A program made the position numbers and the translations under genes. A DNA stretch of 64,000 nt from NCBI RefSeq assembly GCF_021390575.1, contig NZ_JAJEJQ010000003.1, forward strand, positions 612,001 to 676,000, in the 5' to 3' direction. This stretch comes from Paraburkholderia adhaesiva (GTDB taxonomy: Bacteria; Pseudomonadota; Gammaproteobacteria; Burkholderiales; Burkholderiaceae). Below, one piece after another: positions 44,401 to 53,721 of the stretch; position 1 is the stretch's first letter; each line of letters begins with the position of its first letter. Below the pieces are notes generated by a model. That model worked only from the letters and a program-made list of their open reading frames with translations, had not been told where the DNA came from and ran no database searches.

Positions 44401-46018
44401 TCCCGGCCCTGGCGACGCGTTGCCCGATCTGCCGCAAGCGAAGCCGGTCGCGGGTTCGCGCTGGCGCATGCAGATTGTATGGCTGGTGCCGATCGTCGCG
44501 CTGTTGATTGGCGGCTGGCTCGCCGTGAAGGCGATTCTCGAAGAGGGGCCGACCATCACGATCAGTTTTCGCACCGGCGAAGGGCTCGAGGCCGGCAAGA
44601 CGAAGATCAAGTTCAAGGACGTCGACATCGGCATCGTGAAGTCGGTCACGCTGTCACCCGATCACAAGCGTGTGATCGCCACCGGAGAACTCGTGAAGGA
44701 CGCGGCGAACATGCTCGTCGATAACACGCGCTTCTGGGTCGTGCGTCCACGCATCTCCGGCGGGACGGTGTCGGGCCTCGGCACGCTGCTTTCGGGCTCT
44801 TACGTCGGCATGGACGCGGGCAATTCGACAAAGGGTCGCCACGATTTTGTAGGCCTCGAAGTGCCGCCGGTGTTTCCGAGCGACATACCTGGCCGCGAAT
44901 TCGTGCTCAAGAGCTCAAACATGGGGTCGCTCGACGTCGGTTCTCCGGTGTTCTTCCGTCGTCTTGAGGTCGGGCAGGTTTCCTCGTATGAGCTTGATCC
45001 GAACGGGCGGGGCGTGACGTTGCATGTGTTCGTGAACGCGCCATACGATCGCTTCGTGCGCAACGACACGCGCTTCTGGCATGCGAGCGGGCTGGACGTG
45101 TCGCTCAGCCCGGACGGCGTGCAGATCAATACGCAATCGTTCGTCTCGCTGCTTATCGGCGGAATAGCGTTCGAGACGCCGGAGATCGACCGCAATATGT
45201 CCGAGGTCGCCGATAACACGCCGTTCGACCTGTACGCCACGCGCGCGGAGGCGATGAAGGTGAATTACCACATCGTCGATACCTACATCGTGAACTTCTA
45301 TGATTCGGTGCGCGGGCTGAGCGTCGGCGCGCCGGTCGATTTCCGCGGTGTCCAGGTCGGCGAGGTGACGCGCATCTTTACGCGCTTCGATCCGGTGAAG
45401 CGTCAGTTCAGCATTCCGGTCGAGATCAACCTGTATCCGGAGCGCTTCACCTCCCGCTTTCAGAACGACGGTGCGCAGGCGGGGGGACGCCTTTCGAACT
45501 CGCCGCATCAACTTGGCGACTTCCTGATCGCCAGCGGCTTCCGGTTCCAGTTGCGCTCGGGCAACCCGCTCACTGGGCAACTGTATATCGCTTTCGATAT
45601 TTTCCCGGACGCGCCGAAGGCGACTATCGACTGGTCGAAATCGCCGCCGGAACTGCCGGCAGCCCCGCGCACGCTCCAGTCGCTGCAGGACTCGCTGACA
45701 CGCCTTCTCGCGAAGCTCAACAGCATTCCGTTCCAGCAGATCGGCTCGCAGGCGCAACAAACGCTGCAGAGTACGAACAGCGTTATTTCGAAGTTCGGCA
45801 CGGACGTGGTGCCTGAGGTGCAAGGTACGTTGTCGTCGGCGCGTTCGGCGCTCAATTCGGCGAATTCCGCCTTGCAGCCCGAGACGCAACTGCAACAAAA
45901 CACAAGCGATGCCATGCGCGAACTGGCCCGCACTGCTGCATCGGTGCGCAACCTCACGGACTATCTGGAGCGGCATCCGGAGGCGGTGGTGCGCGGCAAG
46001 CCAGGAGAGGGACAATGA
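44393..46018 (+). CDS. pqiB: PqiB-like MCE-domain protein
   Basis: Membrane-anchored MCE protein of 541 residues. One N-terminal helix (IVWLVPIVALLIGGWLAV) is followed by three MCE domains, visible as ITISFRTGEGLEAGKTKIKFKDVDIG, GSLDVGSPVFFRRLEVGQV and GLSVGAPVDFRGVQVGEVT. A C-terminal helical region (SLQDSLTRLLAKLNS) would form the needle seen in PqiB. It spans the periplasm towards PqiC. Start and stop overlap pqiA (8 bases) and pqiC (ATGA). Confidence 0.94.
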   Translation: MPDPGPGDALPDLPQAKPVAGSRWRMQIVWLVPIVALLIGGWLAVKAILEEGPTITISFRTGEGLEAGKTKIKFKDVDIGIVKSVTLSPDHKRVIATGELVKDAANMLVDNTRFWVVRPRISGGTVSGLGTLLSGSYVGMDAGNSTKGRHDFVGLEVPPVFPSDIPGREFVLKSSNMGSLDVGSPVFFRRLEVGQVSSYELDPNGRGVTLHVFVNAPYDRFVRNDTRFWHASGLDVSLSPDGVQINTQSFVSLLIGGIAFETPEIDRNMSEVADNTPFDLYATRAEAMKVNYHIVDTYIVNFYDSVRGLSVGAPVDFRGVQVGEVTRIFTRFDPVKRQFSIPVEINLYPERFTSRFQNDGAQAGGRLSNSPHQLGDFLIASGFRFQLRSGNPLTGQLYIAFDIFPDAPKATIDWSKSPPELPAAPRTLQSLQDSLTRLLAKLNSIPFQQIGSQAQQTLQSTNSVISKFGTDVVPEVQGTLSSARSALNSANSALQPETQLQQNTSDAMRELARTAASVRNLTDYLERHPEAVVRGKPGEGQ

Positions 46019-46602
46019 CCCGCGCAACCGTGCTCGCCGCCTGCGTGATCGGGCTCGTCGCCATCGCAGGCTGTCGCTCGCCTGTGGCGACGTATTACGT
46101 GATGCATGGCGATGCGCAGCATGCCGATTCGCCCGTGCCCGCGACCATGAGCGTCGTTGTGAGTCCCGTTACCATACCCGACGTCGTCGACCGTCCGCAG
46201 ATCGTCACGCGCACCGCCGACAACAGGATCGAGCTGAACGAGTTCGCGCGCTGGGCGGAGCCGCTGAAGGCGGACATTGCCCGCGTGATCGCCGCCGACC
46301 TTGCGCAGCGCCTCAACACAGCGCGCGTGTCGTTGTACGATCTGGGCGCAGGCGCTCCACCGGAGTGGCGTGTGCGAGTGGACATCATGAGTATCGACAG
46401 TGTGCCTGGAGACGCCGTGACGATCGACGCGCAATGGGCCGTGCGCCCACCGGACAGTGGCGCCACAGTGCTGGGGAAAACCGTGGCCCGCGAGCCGGTT
46501 GAAGGCAAGGACTACGCCGCGCTGGTGGCGGCTCATGAACGCGCGCTTGGCGTGATCAGCACGGACATCGCCGCGGCCATTCGCGCCGGTCAGACACATT
46601 GA
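46015..46602 (+). CDS. pqiC: PqiC-like outer-membrane lipoprotein
   Basis: Lipoprotein of 195 residues with signal peptide and lipobox AIAGC (about residues 16-20). The body belongs to the ABC-type transport auxiliary lipoprotein family (YmbA/PqiC): TYYVMHG, VSPVTIPDVVDRPQIVTRTADNRIELNEFARWAEPLKADIARVIAADL. It completes the PqiABC bridge on the outer-membrane side. AGGAGAGG precedes the ATG, which overlaps the pqiB stop. Confidence 0.92.
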   Translation: MTRATVLAACVIGLVAIAGCRSPVATYYVMHGDAQHADSPVPATMSVVVSPVTIPDVVDRPQIVTRTADNRIELNEFARWAEPLKADIARVIAADLAQRLNTARVSLYDLGAGAPPEWRVRVDIMSIDSVPGDAVTIDAQWAVRPPDSGATVLGKTVAREPVEGKDYAALVAAHERALGVISTDIAAAIRAGQTH

Positions 46603-46809
46603 AGAGGTGTGCAGGACCGGTTTTCGCGGAAATTGACGGTCCGCGAAGGGAAATACTGATCCGCTCATGCAGCAGCCCATTGCCAGGGCAACAAGTTCGG
46701 ATCGGGTTCACTACCTGTTTTATTTCGGAAACCTGAACTATTCTGGAAATTAACCTCTACCTGGTCCAGTCACCCGCCCGGGTGTCTCCCGGCGCTATTC
46801 ATTCCGCTC

Positions 46810-48579
46810 ATGCAACCTGACAAGTCCGATCTCCCCGGCAGGCGTCCCGCAAACAGAATGCACGGTTGGTTGCGTTGGCTGCCAGGCCTCATCACACTGC
46901 GGGAGTACCGCCTCAGCTGGTTATCGAAAGATGTGGCCGCCGGGCTCGTCTTGACCACCATGCTGGTGCCAGTGGGCATCGCCTACGCCGAGGCGTCCGG
47001 CGTGCCAGGTGTCTACGGCCTCTACGCGACCATCATTCCGCTGCTGGCCTATGCCGTGTTCGGGCCCAGCCGGATTCTGGTCCTCGGACCGGACTCAGCC
47101 CTCGCTGCGCCGATTCTGGCCGTCGTCATTTCGACTGCCGGCAGCGATCCCGCGCGCGCGATCGCCGTTGCCAGCATGATGGCCATCGTTTCCGGCGCGT
47201 TCTGCATCCTCATGGGATTGCTGCGCCTCGGGTTCGTGACCGAATTGCTCTCGAAGCCCATTCGATATGGCTACATGAACGGCATTGCCATCGCCGTTCT
47301 GATCAGCCAGTTGCCCAAGCTGTTCGCCATTTCCATTGAAAAAGCGGGTCCGGCGAGGGACCTGCTGAACCTGGGCATGGCTATCGCCGATGGGAAAACC
47401 AACTGGTACAGCGTTGCGGTCGGCGCGGGAACCCTCGTGCTAATCCTGTTCCTCAAGCGCTTCGAAAAGGTACCGGGCATTCTGATTGCCGTTGTGTTCG
47501 CAACTCTGTGCGTCAGCGTGTTCCATCTCGACGGCTACGGTGTCAAAGTGCTCGGCAAGATTCCCCAGGGGCTGCCGTCCTTTGCCGTACCCTGGGCAAG
47601 CGATGCCGATCTGGTCAAGATCGTCCTCGGCGGATGCGCGGTCGCGTTGATATCGTTCGCGGACACCAGCGTGCTGTCGCGCACCTTCGCGGCCCGTTTC
47701 CATACGCGGGTCGATCCCAACCAGGAGATGGTGGGCCTCGGTGCGGCCAATCTGGCGGCAGGGTTCTTTCACGGGTTCCCGATCAGCAGCAGTTCCTCGC
47801 GAACGCCGGTCGCAGAAGCTGCGGGCGCGCAAACGCAAATGACGGGCGTCGTGGGCGCGCTGGCCGTCGCGGCACTGTTGCTCGTCGCACCGAATCTGAT
47901 GCGATATCTGCCCAACAGCGCGCTCGCAGCCGTGGTCATCGCGGCCGCTATCGGTCTGTTCGAAATCACCGACCTCAAGCGGATTTATCGCATCCAGCAA
48001 TGGGAGTTCTGGCTTTCGATGGTGTGCTTCGCCGGTGTCGCGGTCTTCGGTGCGATTCCCGGCATTGGCATCGCGGTGGTCATCGCCGTTATCGAATTCC
48101 TGTGGGATGGCTGGCGGCCTCATTACGCCATTCTCGGTCGTGTGGAAGATCTGCGCGGATATCACGACATCGAGCGCTATCCGCACGCTGCGAGGATTCC
48201 GGGGCTTCTGCTGTTTCGCTGGGACGCACCGCTGTTTTTCGCCAACGCTGAGTTATTTCAGGAGCGCCTGCTGGAAGCGGTCGACGAATCTCCCACGCCT
48301 GTACGCAGAATCGTGGTGGCCGCGGAACCCGTGACCAGTGTGGACGTCACGTCCGCCGACATGTTGCGTGAGCTTGTTCGAGTGCTGGAAGACCGCGGCA
48401 TCGCGCTGCATTTCGCCGAGATGAAGGACCCCGTCCGCGACAAGCTCAAGCGTTTCGAACTGACGCCGCTGATCGGCGGCGAGCGGTTTCATCCGACCGT
48501 GGGCAGCGCGGTGGATGACTATCTCGGCAAAGTGGACAGCGATCCGCAAGCGGGCCAGGCTGGCGAGGCCCGCCCCTGA
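46810..48579 (+). CDS. SulP-family anion transporter with STAS domain
   Basis: Transporter of 589 residues. The membrane part has the SulP signature region (VPVGIAYAEASGVPGVYGLYATIIPLLAYAVFGPSR) and SFADTSVLSRTFAAR with HGFPISSSSSRTPVAEAAGA. The C-terminal cytoplasmic STAS domain spans about residues 450-560 (PGLLLFRWDAPLFFANAELFQERL). Members carry sulfate, bicarbonate or dicarboxylates, and the substrate here is not readable. It lies 208 bases after pqiC and may have its own promoter. Confidence 0.92.
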   Translation: MQPDKSDLPGRRPANRMHGWLRWLPGLITLREYRLSWLSKDVAAGLVLTTMLVPVGIAYAEASGVPGVYGLYATIIPLLAYAVFGPSRILVLGPDSALAAPILAVVISTAGSDPARAIAVASMMAIVSGAFCILMGLLRLGFVTELLSKPIRYGYMNGIAIAVLISQLPKLFAISIEKAGPARDLLNLGMAIADGKTNWYSVAVGAGTLVLILFLKRFEKVPGILIAVVFATLCVSVFHLDGYGVKVLGKIPQGLPSFAVPWASDADLVKIVLGGCAVALISFADTSVLSRTFAARFHTRVDPNQEMVGLGAANLAAGFFHGFPISSSSSRTPVAEAAGAQTQMTGVVGALAVAALLLVAPNLMRYLPNSALAAVVIAAAIGLFEITDLKRIYRIQQWEFWLSMVCFAGVAVFGAIPGIGIAVVIAVIEFLWDGWRPHYAILGRVEDLRGYHDIERYPHAARIPGLLLFRWDAPLFFANAELFQERLLEAVDESPTPVRRIVVAAEPVTSVDVTSADMLRELVRVLEDRGIALHFAEMKDPVRDKLKRFELTPLIGGERFHPTVGSAVDDYLGKVDSDPQAGQAGEARP

Positions 48580-48618
48580 CTTGAGGATCATGAAGCGAAG
48601 GCGGCGCTGTGCATGCCA

Positions 48619-49557
48619 CTACTGTGCGTCTTGCACCTTCGTGTCTTGCACCTGCACCCAGCCAGGACCGGGATCGAATGACTTCATCGCCTGAGCTTTG
48701 GCTGCGCTATCGGGCCCGAGGTCGCGCTCATATACCTGGCCTGCGTGGCTCACGATGAAGCTCTTGATGCCGGTGTCGCCATATTGGACCGGCCACGCAA
48801 CGACGGCGAAACCGCCGAACAACTTGTCGCGAACCAGGTAGTCGTATGCACCGCCCTGGGCGTGCGGCCCTTGCGAGGTCAGCAGCTTGTAGCGGTAGCC
48901 GTAGTAGCCTTTGGTCGGTTCGCTACGCTTGACTGCGTTGACGAACGCCTCACCGAGCGGGCTCGGGTCTTCGTTCTCTGCCGTCGGCCAGTAAAGTCCG
49001 TCGTGCTTGCCAGGTGTACTGGCGAGGCGGCGCGCGTAGACGTACATCGTGCTGCCGTCGTGGTAGGACGATGCGTACTCACGCTGCGCGTCGTAGACCG
49101 CGAGCATTGTCTGGATGACCGCGAGTTCGTTGCGGCCGATGCGCCGTACCCGCATTTCCTGGGCGCCTGCCGCCATGTCGAAATGCCAGCCTTCGGCGTT
49201 CTTGACGAGTGGAACAGGGAAGGTCCAGCCGTCGTTGCCAACTGTGATATGAGCGCCGTCCGCGCCCGCGGCCTGGATCCCATGCGATTCCTGCCACTTG
49301 GCCAGGAACACCTCTCTGAGTTGCGCGCCAACTGGCGGCAAAAGTTTCCGGAAGTCGCCGCCAAACAGTTTCTTCAGTTTCGCTTCATTGTTGCCGGCGA
49401 CCGCCTCGCCGAACGCGTTCATTGCCGCTTCGGGCGAGGCGAACGAGGCCTGTGCCGTGGCGGCGAACGGCTGAGCGGGAGCGATTGTGAGCGCCACCGT
49501 CAACGCCGCCGTGATCGCAAGGCTGGTGGCAGGGCGAATCCGCGATAGTCCTTTCAT
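48619..49557 (-). CDS. DUF2950 exported protein
   Basis: Exported protein of 312 residues with signal peptide ending near PFAATAQA. The DUF2950 body shows FASPEAAMNAFGEAVAGNN, a pattern of Trp/Tyr-rich segments (GYYGYRYKLLTSQGPHAQGGAYDYLV) and KLFGGFAVVAWPVQYGDTGIKSFIVSHAGQVYERDLG. Function is unknown. It follows DUF3300 by 11 bases on the same strand; the two families commonly pair, which implies a joint envelope role. A GGGAGAA SD lies at the junction. Confidence 0.9.
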   Translation of the reverse strand: MKGLSRIRPATSLAITAALTVALTIAPAQPFAATAQASFASPEAAMNAFGEAVAGNNEAKLKKLFGGDFRKLLPPVGAQLREVFLAKWQESHGIQAAGADGAHITVGNDGWTFPVPLVKNAEGWHFDMAAGAQEMRVRRIGRNELAVIQTMLAVYDAQREYASSYHDGSTMYVYARRLASTPGKHDGLYWPTAENEDPSPLGEAFVNAVKRSEPTKGYYGYRYKLLTSQGPHAQGGAYDYLVRDKLFGGFAVVAWPVQYGDTGIKSFIVSHAGQVYERDLGPDSAAKAQAMKSFDPGPGWVQVQDTKVQDAQ

Positions 49558-49568
49558 GGAAGTTCTCC

Positions 49569-51092
49569 CTAGCGTCTGCCACCACGGCCACCACCACCGC
49601 CGGCGCGCATGCCGCCACCGCCGCCACCACCGCCGCGATTGAAACCCGAGGACTGCAGGCTCGCGTTGCCACGGCTGACATCGCGTTGCATGCCGCCGCC
49701 ATTGCCGACGCCCTGGAAGGCGCTGTCGCGGCCTCCGCCAGCGTAGCCGCCACGTCCGCCCGGTCCGCCGGCACCTCCTGGTCCACCTACGCCGCCCGCT
49801 CCGCCGACGCCTCCCGGTCTGCCCGCGTTGCCGACTCCACCCGCACCGCCTGCGCCACCCGGTCTGCCGGCGTTGCCGACTCCACCCGCGCCGCCTGCGC
49901 CACCCGGTCTGCCTGCACCGCCCACGCCGCCTGGGCCACCAGGCCCGCCAGCTCCGCCCACGCCGCCCGCACCGCCTGCGCCTCCCGGCCTACCCGCGTT
50001 ACCGACACCACCCGCGCCGCCTACGCCGCCCGGTCTACCTGCACCACCCACGCCGCCTGCGCCGCCAACGCCACCTGGTCTGCCTGCACCGCCCACGCCG
50101 CCCGGACCACCTGCGCCTCCCGGACCGCCTGCACCGCCCGTACGGCCGCGAAAGTCGTTACGCGCACCGCCGCCTGGCACGTCACGCGCAAACTGCTGGC
50201 GTGTGGCGTTGTCGCGGTACGCGACGCCCTGGCGATGGCCAGGGTCGTGCTGCCACTTGCCGCCCTGGACTTTGGTGCTGTCGAAATTACGATTGACGTT
50301 CCTGGCCTTGTTGACGTTGATGTTCACATCGCCGCCGCCCCAGTTGCAGTTGCCGAATATCGCGCCCGCCGCTGCGAGTCCGACGCCCCATGCGAAGCCC
50401 GTCGCCAACGCGGCGCCAGGGTAGTACGCAGGAGGCGGGGGCCAATAGGTCGGCGGATAGGCCGGGTAGCTCCATGCGCCATAAACCACCGTTGGGTTGT
50501 ATGCGGGTACGTAAATCACCTGGGGATTGGTGGGCTCGATGCGCACGACGGTCTGCCCGCCTTGTTGTTGGGGCTGCTCGACGACCACCTGTTGCTGCTC
50601 ATTCGACTTCAGGTTCCCGGCCTGCTGTGCGCGGCCTCGCAGCCGCTGCACAGCGGCGAGCACGTCTTTTTCCTGGGCAAGGAAGGCGTCACCGAGTTTC
50701 TGCGTCCAGTCGATTTTGTCGCTCATCGGCTCCAGAATCTGCGGGAAGGCGACCAGGGATTTCACGCTGGTGTCCCACGTCTGGTCCTGCACGGCCTTGA
50801 TCGCGTCATCGCCCTTGGCGTCCGGGTGTGCCTTGACCCAGCGCGCGGCCTGGACGATCTCCAGCGGATAGGTCGAAGCCATCAGGACCTGTGCGAGCAC
50901 CGAGTCGGGGTAGAGCGCGATCGGCGCGACGAGCGCCTCGATCTCCTCGGGTTTGTAGGGCGCGGGCTGCGCCTGGGCCTGTGCCGGGGCTTGGGCCTGG
51001 TCTTGCGCGAACGCCGCACATGACATCGCGCTCAACAACACCAGCAACAGCAGTCGGAACGCGCCGGAGATTCGTTCAGTGTACCTGGTCAT
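49569..51092 (-). CDS. DUF3300 exported protein with long Gly-rich tail
   Basis: Exported protein of 507 residues. The signal peptide ends near AFAQ, then a short Gln/Ala/Pro linker. The DUF3300 domain spans about residues 45-250: YKPEEIEALVAPIALYPDSVLAQVLMASTYPLEIVQAARW and IEPTNPQVIYVPAYNPTVVYGAW. The last 190 residues are almost pure Gly with Ala, Val, Pro and Arg in GGx steps, a repetitive collagen-like region coded by about 450 bases of near-repeats. GGGAGGAG precedes the chosen ATG; 23 further open codons upstream are not needed. Confidence 0.88.
   Translation of the reverse strand: MTRYTERISGAFRLLLLVLLSAMSCAAFAQDQAQAPAQAQAQPAPYKPEEIEALVAPIALYPDSVLAQVLMASTYPLEIVQAARWVKAHPDAKGDDAIKAVQDQTWDTSVKSLVAFPQILEPMSDKIDWTQKLGDAFLAQEKDVLAAVQRLRGRAQQAGNLKSNEQQQVVVEQPQQQGGQTVVRIEPTNPQVIYVPAYNPTVVYGAWSYPAYPPTYWPPPPAYYPGAALATGFAWGVGLAAAGAIFGNCNWGGGDVNINVNKARNVNRNFDSTKVQGGKWQHDPGHRQGVAYRDNATRQQFARDVPGGGARNDFRGRTGGAGGPGGAGGPGGVGGAGRPGGVGGAGGVGGAGRPGGVGGAGGVGNAGRPGGAGGAGGVGGAGGPGGPGGVGGAGRPGGAGGAGGVGNAGRPGGAGGAGGVGNAGRPGGVGGAGGVGGPGGAGGPGGRGGYAGGGRDSAFQGVGNGGGMQRDVSRGNASLQSSGFNRGGGGGGGGMRAGGGGGRGGRR
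49740..50155. repeat. Low-complexity GGx repeat within the DUF3300 gene
   Basis: Tandem 9- to 24-bp units coding GGAGGVGGAGRPGG-like peptides on the minus strand. Such runs are prone to copy-number change and to assembly error. The complementary strand is a Pro-rich frame with no gene. Confidence 0.85.
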
Positions 51093-51553
51093 GGCCACTC
51101 CTCCCATTGCCCCGCCGATCCAGCCGATGTGCGGATTACGACATGACGCAGCCGACGGCAACCAGCGCGATGTCTCACGAGCAGGCCATCGCAGGCATGC
51201 CGGGGTCAGCGGTGGTCACAGACCTTCGTCGCGCGAAGTGAGGCAGCGAGGAAGGCTATCGCCCAATATTTGCAGTCACGTACCGCGGGAGCAATCGGAC
51301 CAGAGTCCTATTGACTATTCGTGCCAGTGTGTAGCGAATGAATCACGCCTGCGCGTAAGAATTGCACAGGGTGGCGTCTCATTTCAGATGATGACCTACC
51401 ATTGCTTTTCGAATCCCATCCAGTTGCTTTCTTTTGAAGCGGGCTGCATATAGCGCGCGTTTACGTGCGTTTAAAATGTTGTAGTGATCACGTAAACTAA
51501 CGGAAGTCTACGAAGCACGCGCGTTGAGGCACCCATCGATTGAGGTGAAATTC
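51093..51553. other. Divergent intergenic region with one motif copy
   Basis: 461 bases between the minus-strand DUF3300 operon and a small plus-strand gene. It holds motif copy 3 at 51295-51313 and then an AT-richer stretch. No gene seen. Confidence 0.5.
51295..51313 (+). promoter_or_regulatory. Stress-cluster motif, copy 3
   Basis: TCGGACCAGAGTCCTATTG. With the preceding CAA, the symmetry extends to CAAT-N-GGAC-N4-GTCC-N-ATTG. It lies between DUF3300 (203 bases away) and the small exported protein (240 bases away). Confidence 0.6.
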
Positions 51554-51775
51554 ATGATCCTGTCTCGCGCGTGGCGACGGCTATTCCTGACGATGCTGGC
51601 CGTTTCATCGATCGGCATTGTGCCGGCTCATGGGCAAACGGGTTCGCCGGGCATGAAACATATGCAGGACGTACAACGCAAGGCGGAGCAGAAGGCGAGG
51701 GCGAATAAACATTCATCCGGCCATTCAGGGCAGCACAAGGCGGCGGCCAGCGGTGTGCCGGCTTCGTCACCGTGA
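51554..51775 (+). CDS. Small exported protein, Lys/His-rich
   Basis: Protein of 73 residues. A signal peptide (RRLFLTMLAVSSIGIVPAHG) leads to a short basic mature part, MKHMQDVQRKAEQKARANKHSSGHSGQHK. No family is recognised. The ATG follows GAGGTGAAATTC, a fair SD. Divergent from the DUF3300 operon across the motif copy. Confidence 0.6.
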   Translation: MILSRAWRRLFLTMLAVSSIGIVPAHGQTGSPGMKHMQDVQRKAEQKARANKHSSGHSGQHKAAASGVPASSP

Positions 51776-52405
51776 CGGGAAAAGCCCCATGCTTTAGCGA
51801 TGACGCATGTTTGCTAGCCAATCGCGCAGTCTAATTTTCACCGAGGCAATGTGCACCGTGCACGCGTGCGATTCACCAGAAATTCGGAATACGAGTTTGC
51901 AAATATTATTTGACCCGTTCTCGCACTGAAGCCACCACGCGATGTATGCACATTGCACACGAAAAACGCGAATGAATGCGTAACGCGTATTACGTCTGGA
52001 TTGGGAAATAATGACCTAGAATCCGGATAGCACTTTAAAGGAAGCAGAATTTTTTCCTGATAATTAACATGTGTTTTCTCGACATGCCGAGCACACGTTC
52101 AATTGGAGTTACGCTGCGACAACGGTTTCAGTTGTACATACCCAGCACGTATTTCAATACTTCAATTTGCCACGCCCGAGCCACAACGTTGCCGCACAAT
52201 CAATTAAATAACGCCGTTGGTCGCCGTAGTTCGTCGCGGTTGTAAGCACATAACGTATGTCGTCGCCGTCTCCAGGCAGGTAAACGAAATCTCGCGCATA
52301 TTTTCGCCTGGTGTTCGCATCGCGCTGCATGGCGTTCAAACAGGGACGCCTGACTCTGCAGCGATGTCGAAATTCCATGGCTGGATTGCGCGTTCGGAGG
52401 CCACC
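51776..52405. other. AT-rich region upstream of the histidine kinase
   Basis: About 630 bases without a supported gene. The part 51820-52160 is clearly poorer in GC than the rest. A frame in the kinase phase is open from 52217, but its composition does not look like protein-coding sequence. It probably holds the promoter of the two-component operon. Confidence 0.5.
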
Positions 52406-53716
52406 ATGTATGGCGAGAACGTGGGAACCCGGAAACGGCCTTTTCGGCTGACGGGTCCGGTACACACCCGAGAGAATCTGCTTCCGCGGCTTGCCGGGGT
52501 AAAAGGCCACATTGCTCATCTGGCATCGTTCATCAACGTACCGTGGGGGCCACGCACGAGGGACGATGTCGAATGCGCTGCGCCGCAAATGCTTCGCAGC
52601 ATGATCGACGTGGTTCCGTCCGCTGCGTTGGCGGTCGACGCAGAAGGCAGCATAGTCGGCGCGAATGCGCGAGCGGCGCTGCTCTTCGGATATGCCACGG
52701 CGGAGATGATCGGGGTGCCGGTGGATGTGCTTGTGCATCCGTCGCAGGACAAGGAGGTCGCCGCTCCGATCAGCAGGTCCTGGGTGATGGGCGCCGCCGC
52801 AGGCAGCGCGAAGCGTGCGTCCATCGTGCGCAAAAAGGAGGGCGATCAGGACGACGTGCAGGTAACGCGCTCAGTCTCGTTTGAAGTCGATAACGCACGC
52901 TACGCGGTGGTCGTCATCGAACCCGCTCACGATGACGCTGCGAGTGCATTAGAGCCCGCATTTCGAAGCGACAATCCGGCACGTCTTCATCGCGAACGCG
53001 TTTCCGATGTTGGCGACAAGGCAGCAGCGCTCGCGCATGAGGTCGATCAGCCGCTTACCGCCATTCTCAGCAATGCTCAGGCCGCGCGGCGGTTTCTTGC
53101 GATCGAGCCGCTTAACAAGAGCGAACTGTTCGAGCTGCTCGGCGAGATCGTGGCCGATAGCACTCGCGCGCACGCCATCGTCCGCAAGATGCGGAAGTTC
53201 GGGAAACGCGAGCAGACCGAGATGGGCACGATCGACATGAACCGTCTCGTGTGCGATGTTATGCAACTTCTGCACCGCAGGGCGACGGAGTGCGACGTGT
53301 CACTGAACTCGCACATCGATAAAGGGTTGCCGTTGCTGCATGGCGATGCTGTCCAGTTGCAACAGGTACTCGTCAATCTGATCATCAATGCATTCGATGC
53401 CGTGCTGGACTGCGGCAGCGACGACCGCTCGGTCTACGTCCACGTCTGCCCGATGGCGGGCGTCAGCGGCGTACACATTGCGGTACGCGACCGAGGTATG
53501 GGCATGAGCGACGATCAGTTAGCTATCCTTTTCAAGCCATTCTCGACGTCGAAACCGGACGGAATGGGCCTTGGATTGTCCATCAGCCGTATCATCGTCA
53601 CGGTGCATGGCGGGCGCTTGTGGGCCGAGCGCAATGCCGACCGTGGCATGACATTTCATATCGAGCTTCCTGCGGAGGGGGCGACCATGAATACATGCGT
53701 GCGAGAGCGACCATGA
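52406..53716 (+). CDS. PAS-domain histidine kinase
   Basis: Soluble sensor kinase of 436 residues. A PAS domain spans about residues 75-175 (MIDVVPSAALAVDAEGSIVGANARAALLFGY). The HisKA domain has H211 in ALAHEVDQPLTAILSNAQAARRFL. The HATPase domain follows, with N-box VNLIINAFDAV, G1 DRGMGMS and G2 GMGLGLSISRIIV. There is no membrane helix, so it senses a cytoplasmic signal. The PAS core lacks an obvious heme-ligating His as in FixL, but this cannot be settled by eye. GGAGG lies 6 bases before the ATG. It is coupled to the regulator gene. Confidence 0.9.
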   Translation: MYGENVGTRKRPFRLTGPVHTRENLLPRLAGVKGHIAHLASFINVPWGPRTRDDVECAAPQMLRSMIDVVPSAALAVDAEGSIVGANARAALLFGYATAEMIGVPVDVLVHPSQDKEVAAPISRSWVMGAAAGSAKRASIVRKKEGDQDDVQVTRSVSFEVDNARYAVVVIEPAHDDAASALEPAFRSDNPARLHRERVSDVGDKAAALAHEVDQPLTAILSNAQAARRFLAIEPLNKSELFELLGEIVADSTRAHAIVRKMRKFGKREQTEMGTIDMNRLVCDVMQLLHRRATECDVSLNSHIDKGLPLLHGDAVQLQQVLVNLIINAFDAVLDCGSDDRSVYVHVCPMAGVSGVHIAVRDRGMGMSDDQLAILFKPFSTSKPDGMGLGLSISRIIVTVHGGRLWAERNADRGMTFHIELPAEGATMNTCVRERP

Positions 53717-53721
53717 ATACA
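53681..53721 (+). repeat. 26-bp tandem duplication at the kinase-regulator junction
   Basis: GCGACCATGAATACA occurs at 53681-53695 and again at 53707-53721. The kinase stop lies within the second copy, next to the regulator ATG. It looks like a recent slippage event that changed the kinase C-terminus. Confidence 0.8.

Noticed and set aside
49740..50155. Repeat block considered as a CRISPR array
   Set aside because: Repeats are adjacent, in phase with codons and without unique spacers; they encode the GGx tract.
49828..50424. Pro-rich plus-strand frame (PAPPAPPGLP repeats)
   Set aside because: Exact complement of the Gly-rich DUF3300 tail.
52154..52738. Minus-strand frame of 194 residues opposite the kinase 5' end
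   Set aside because: Composition typical of a shadow; the kinase reading frame is well supported there.
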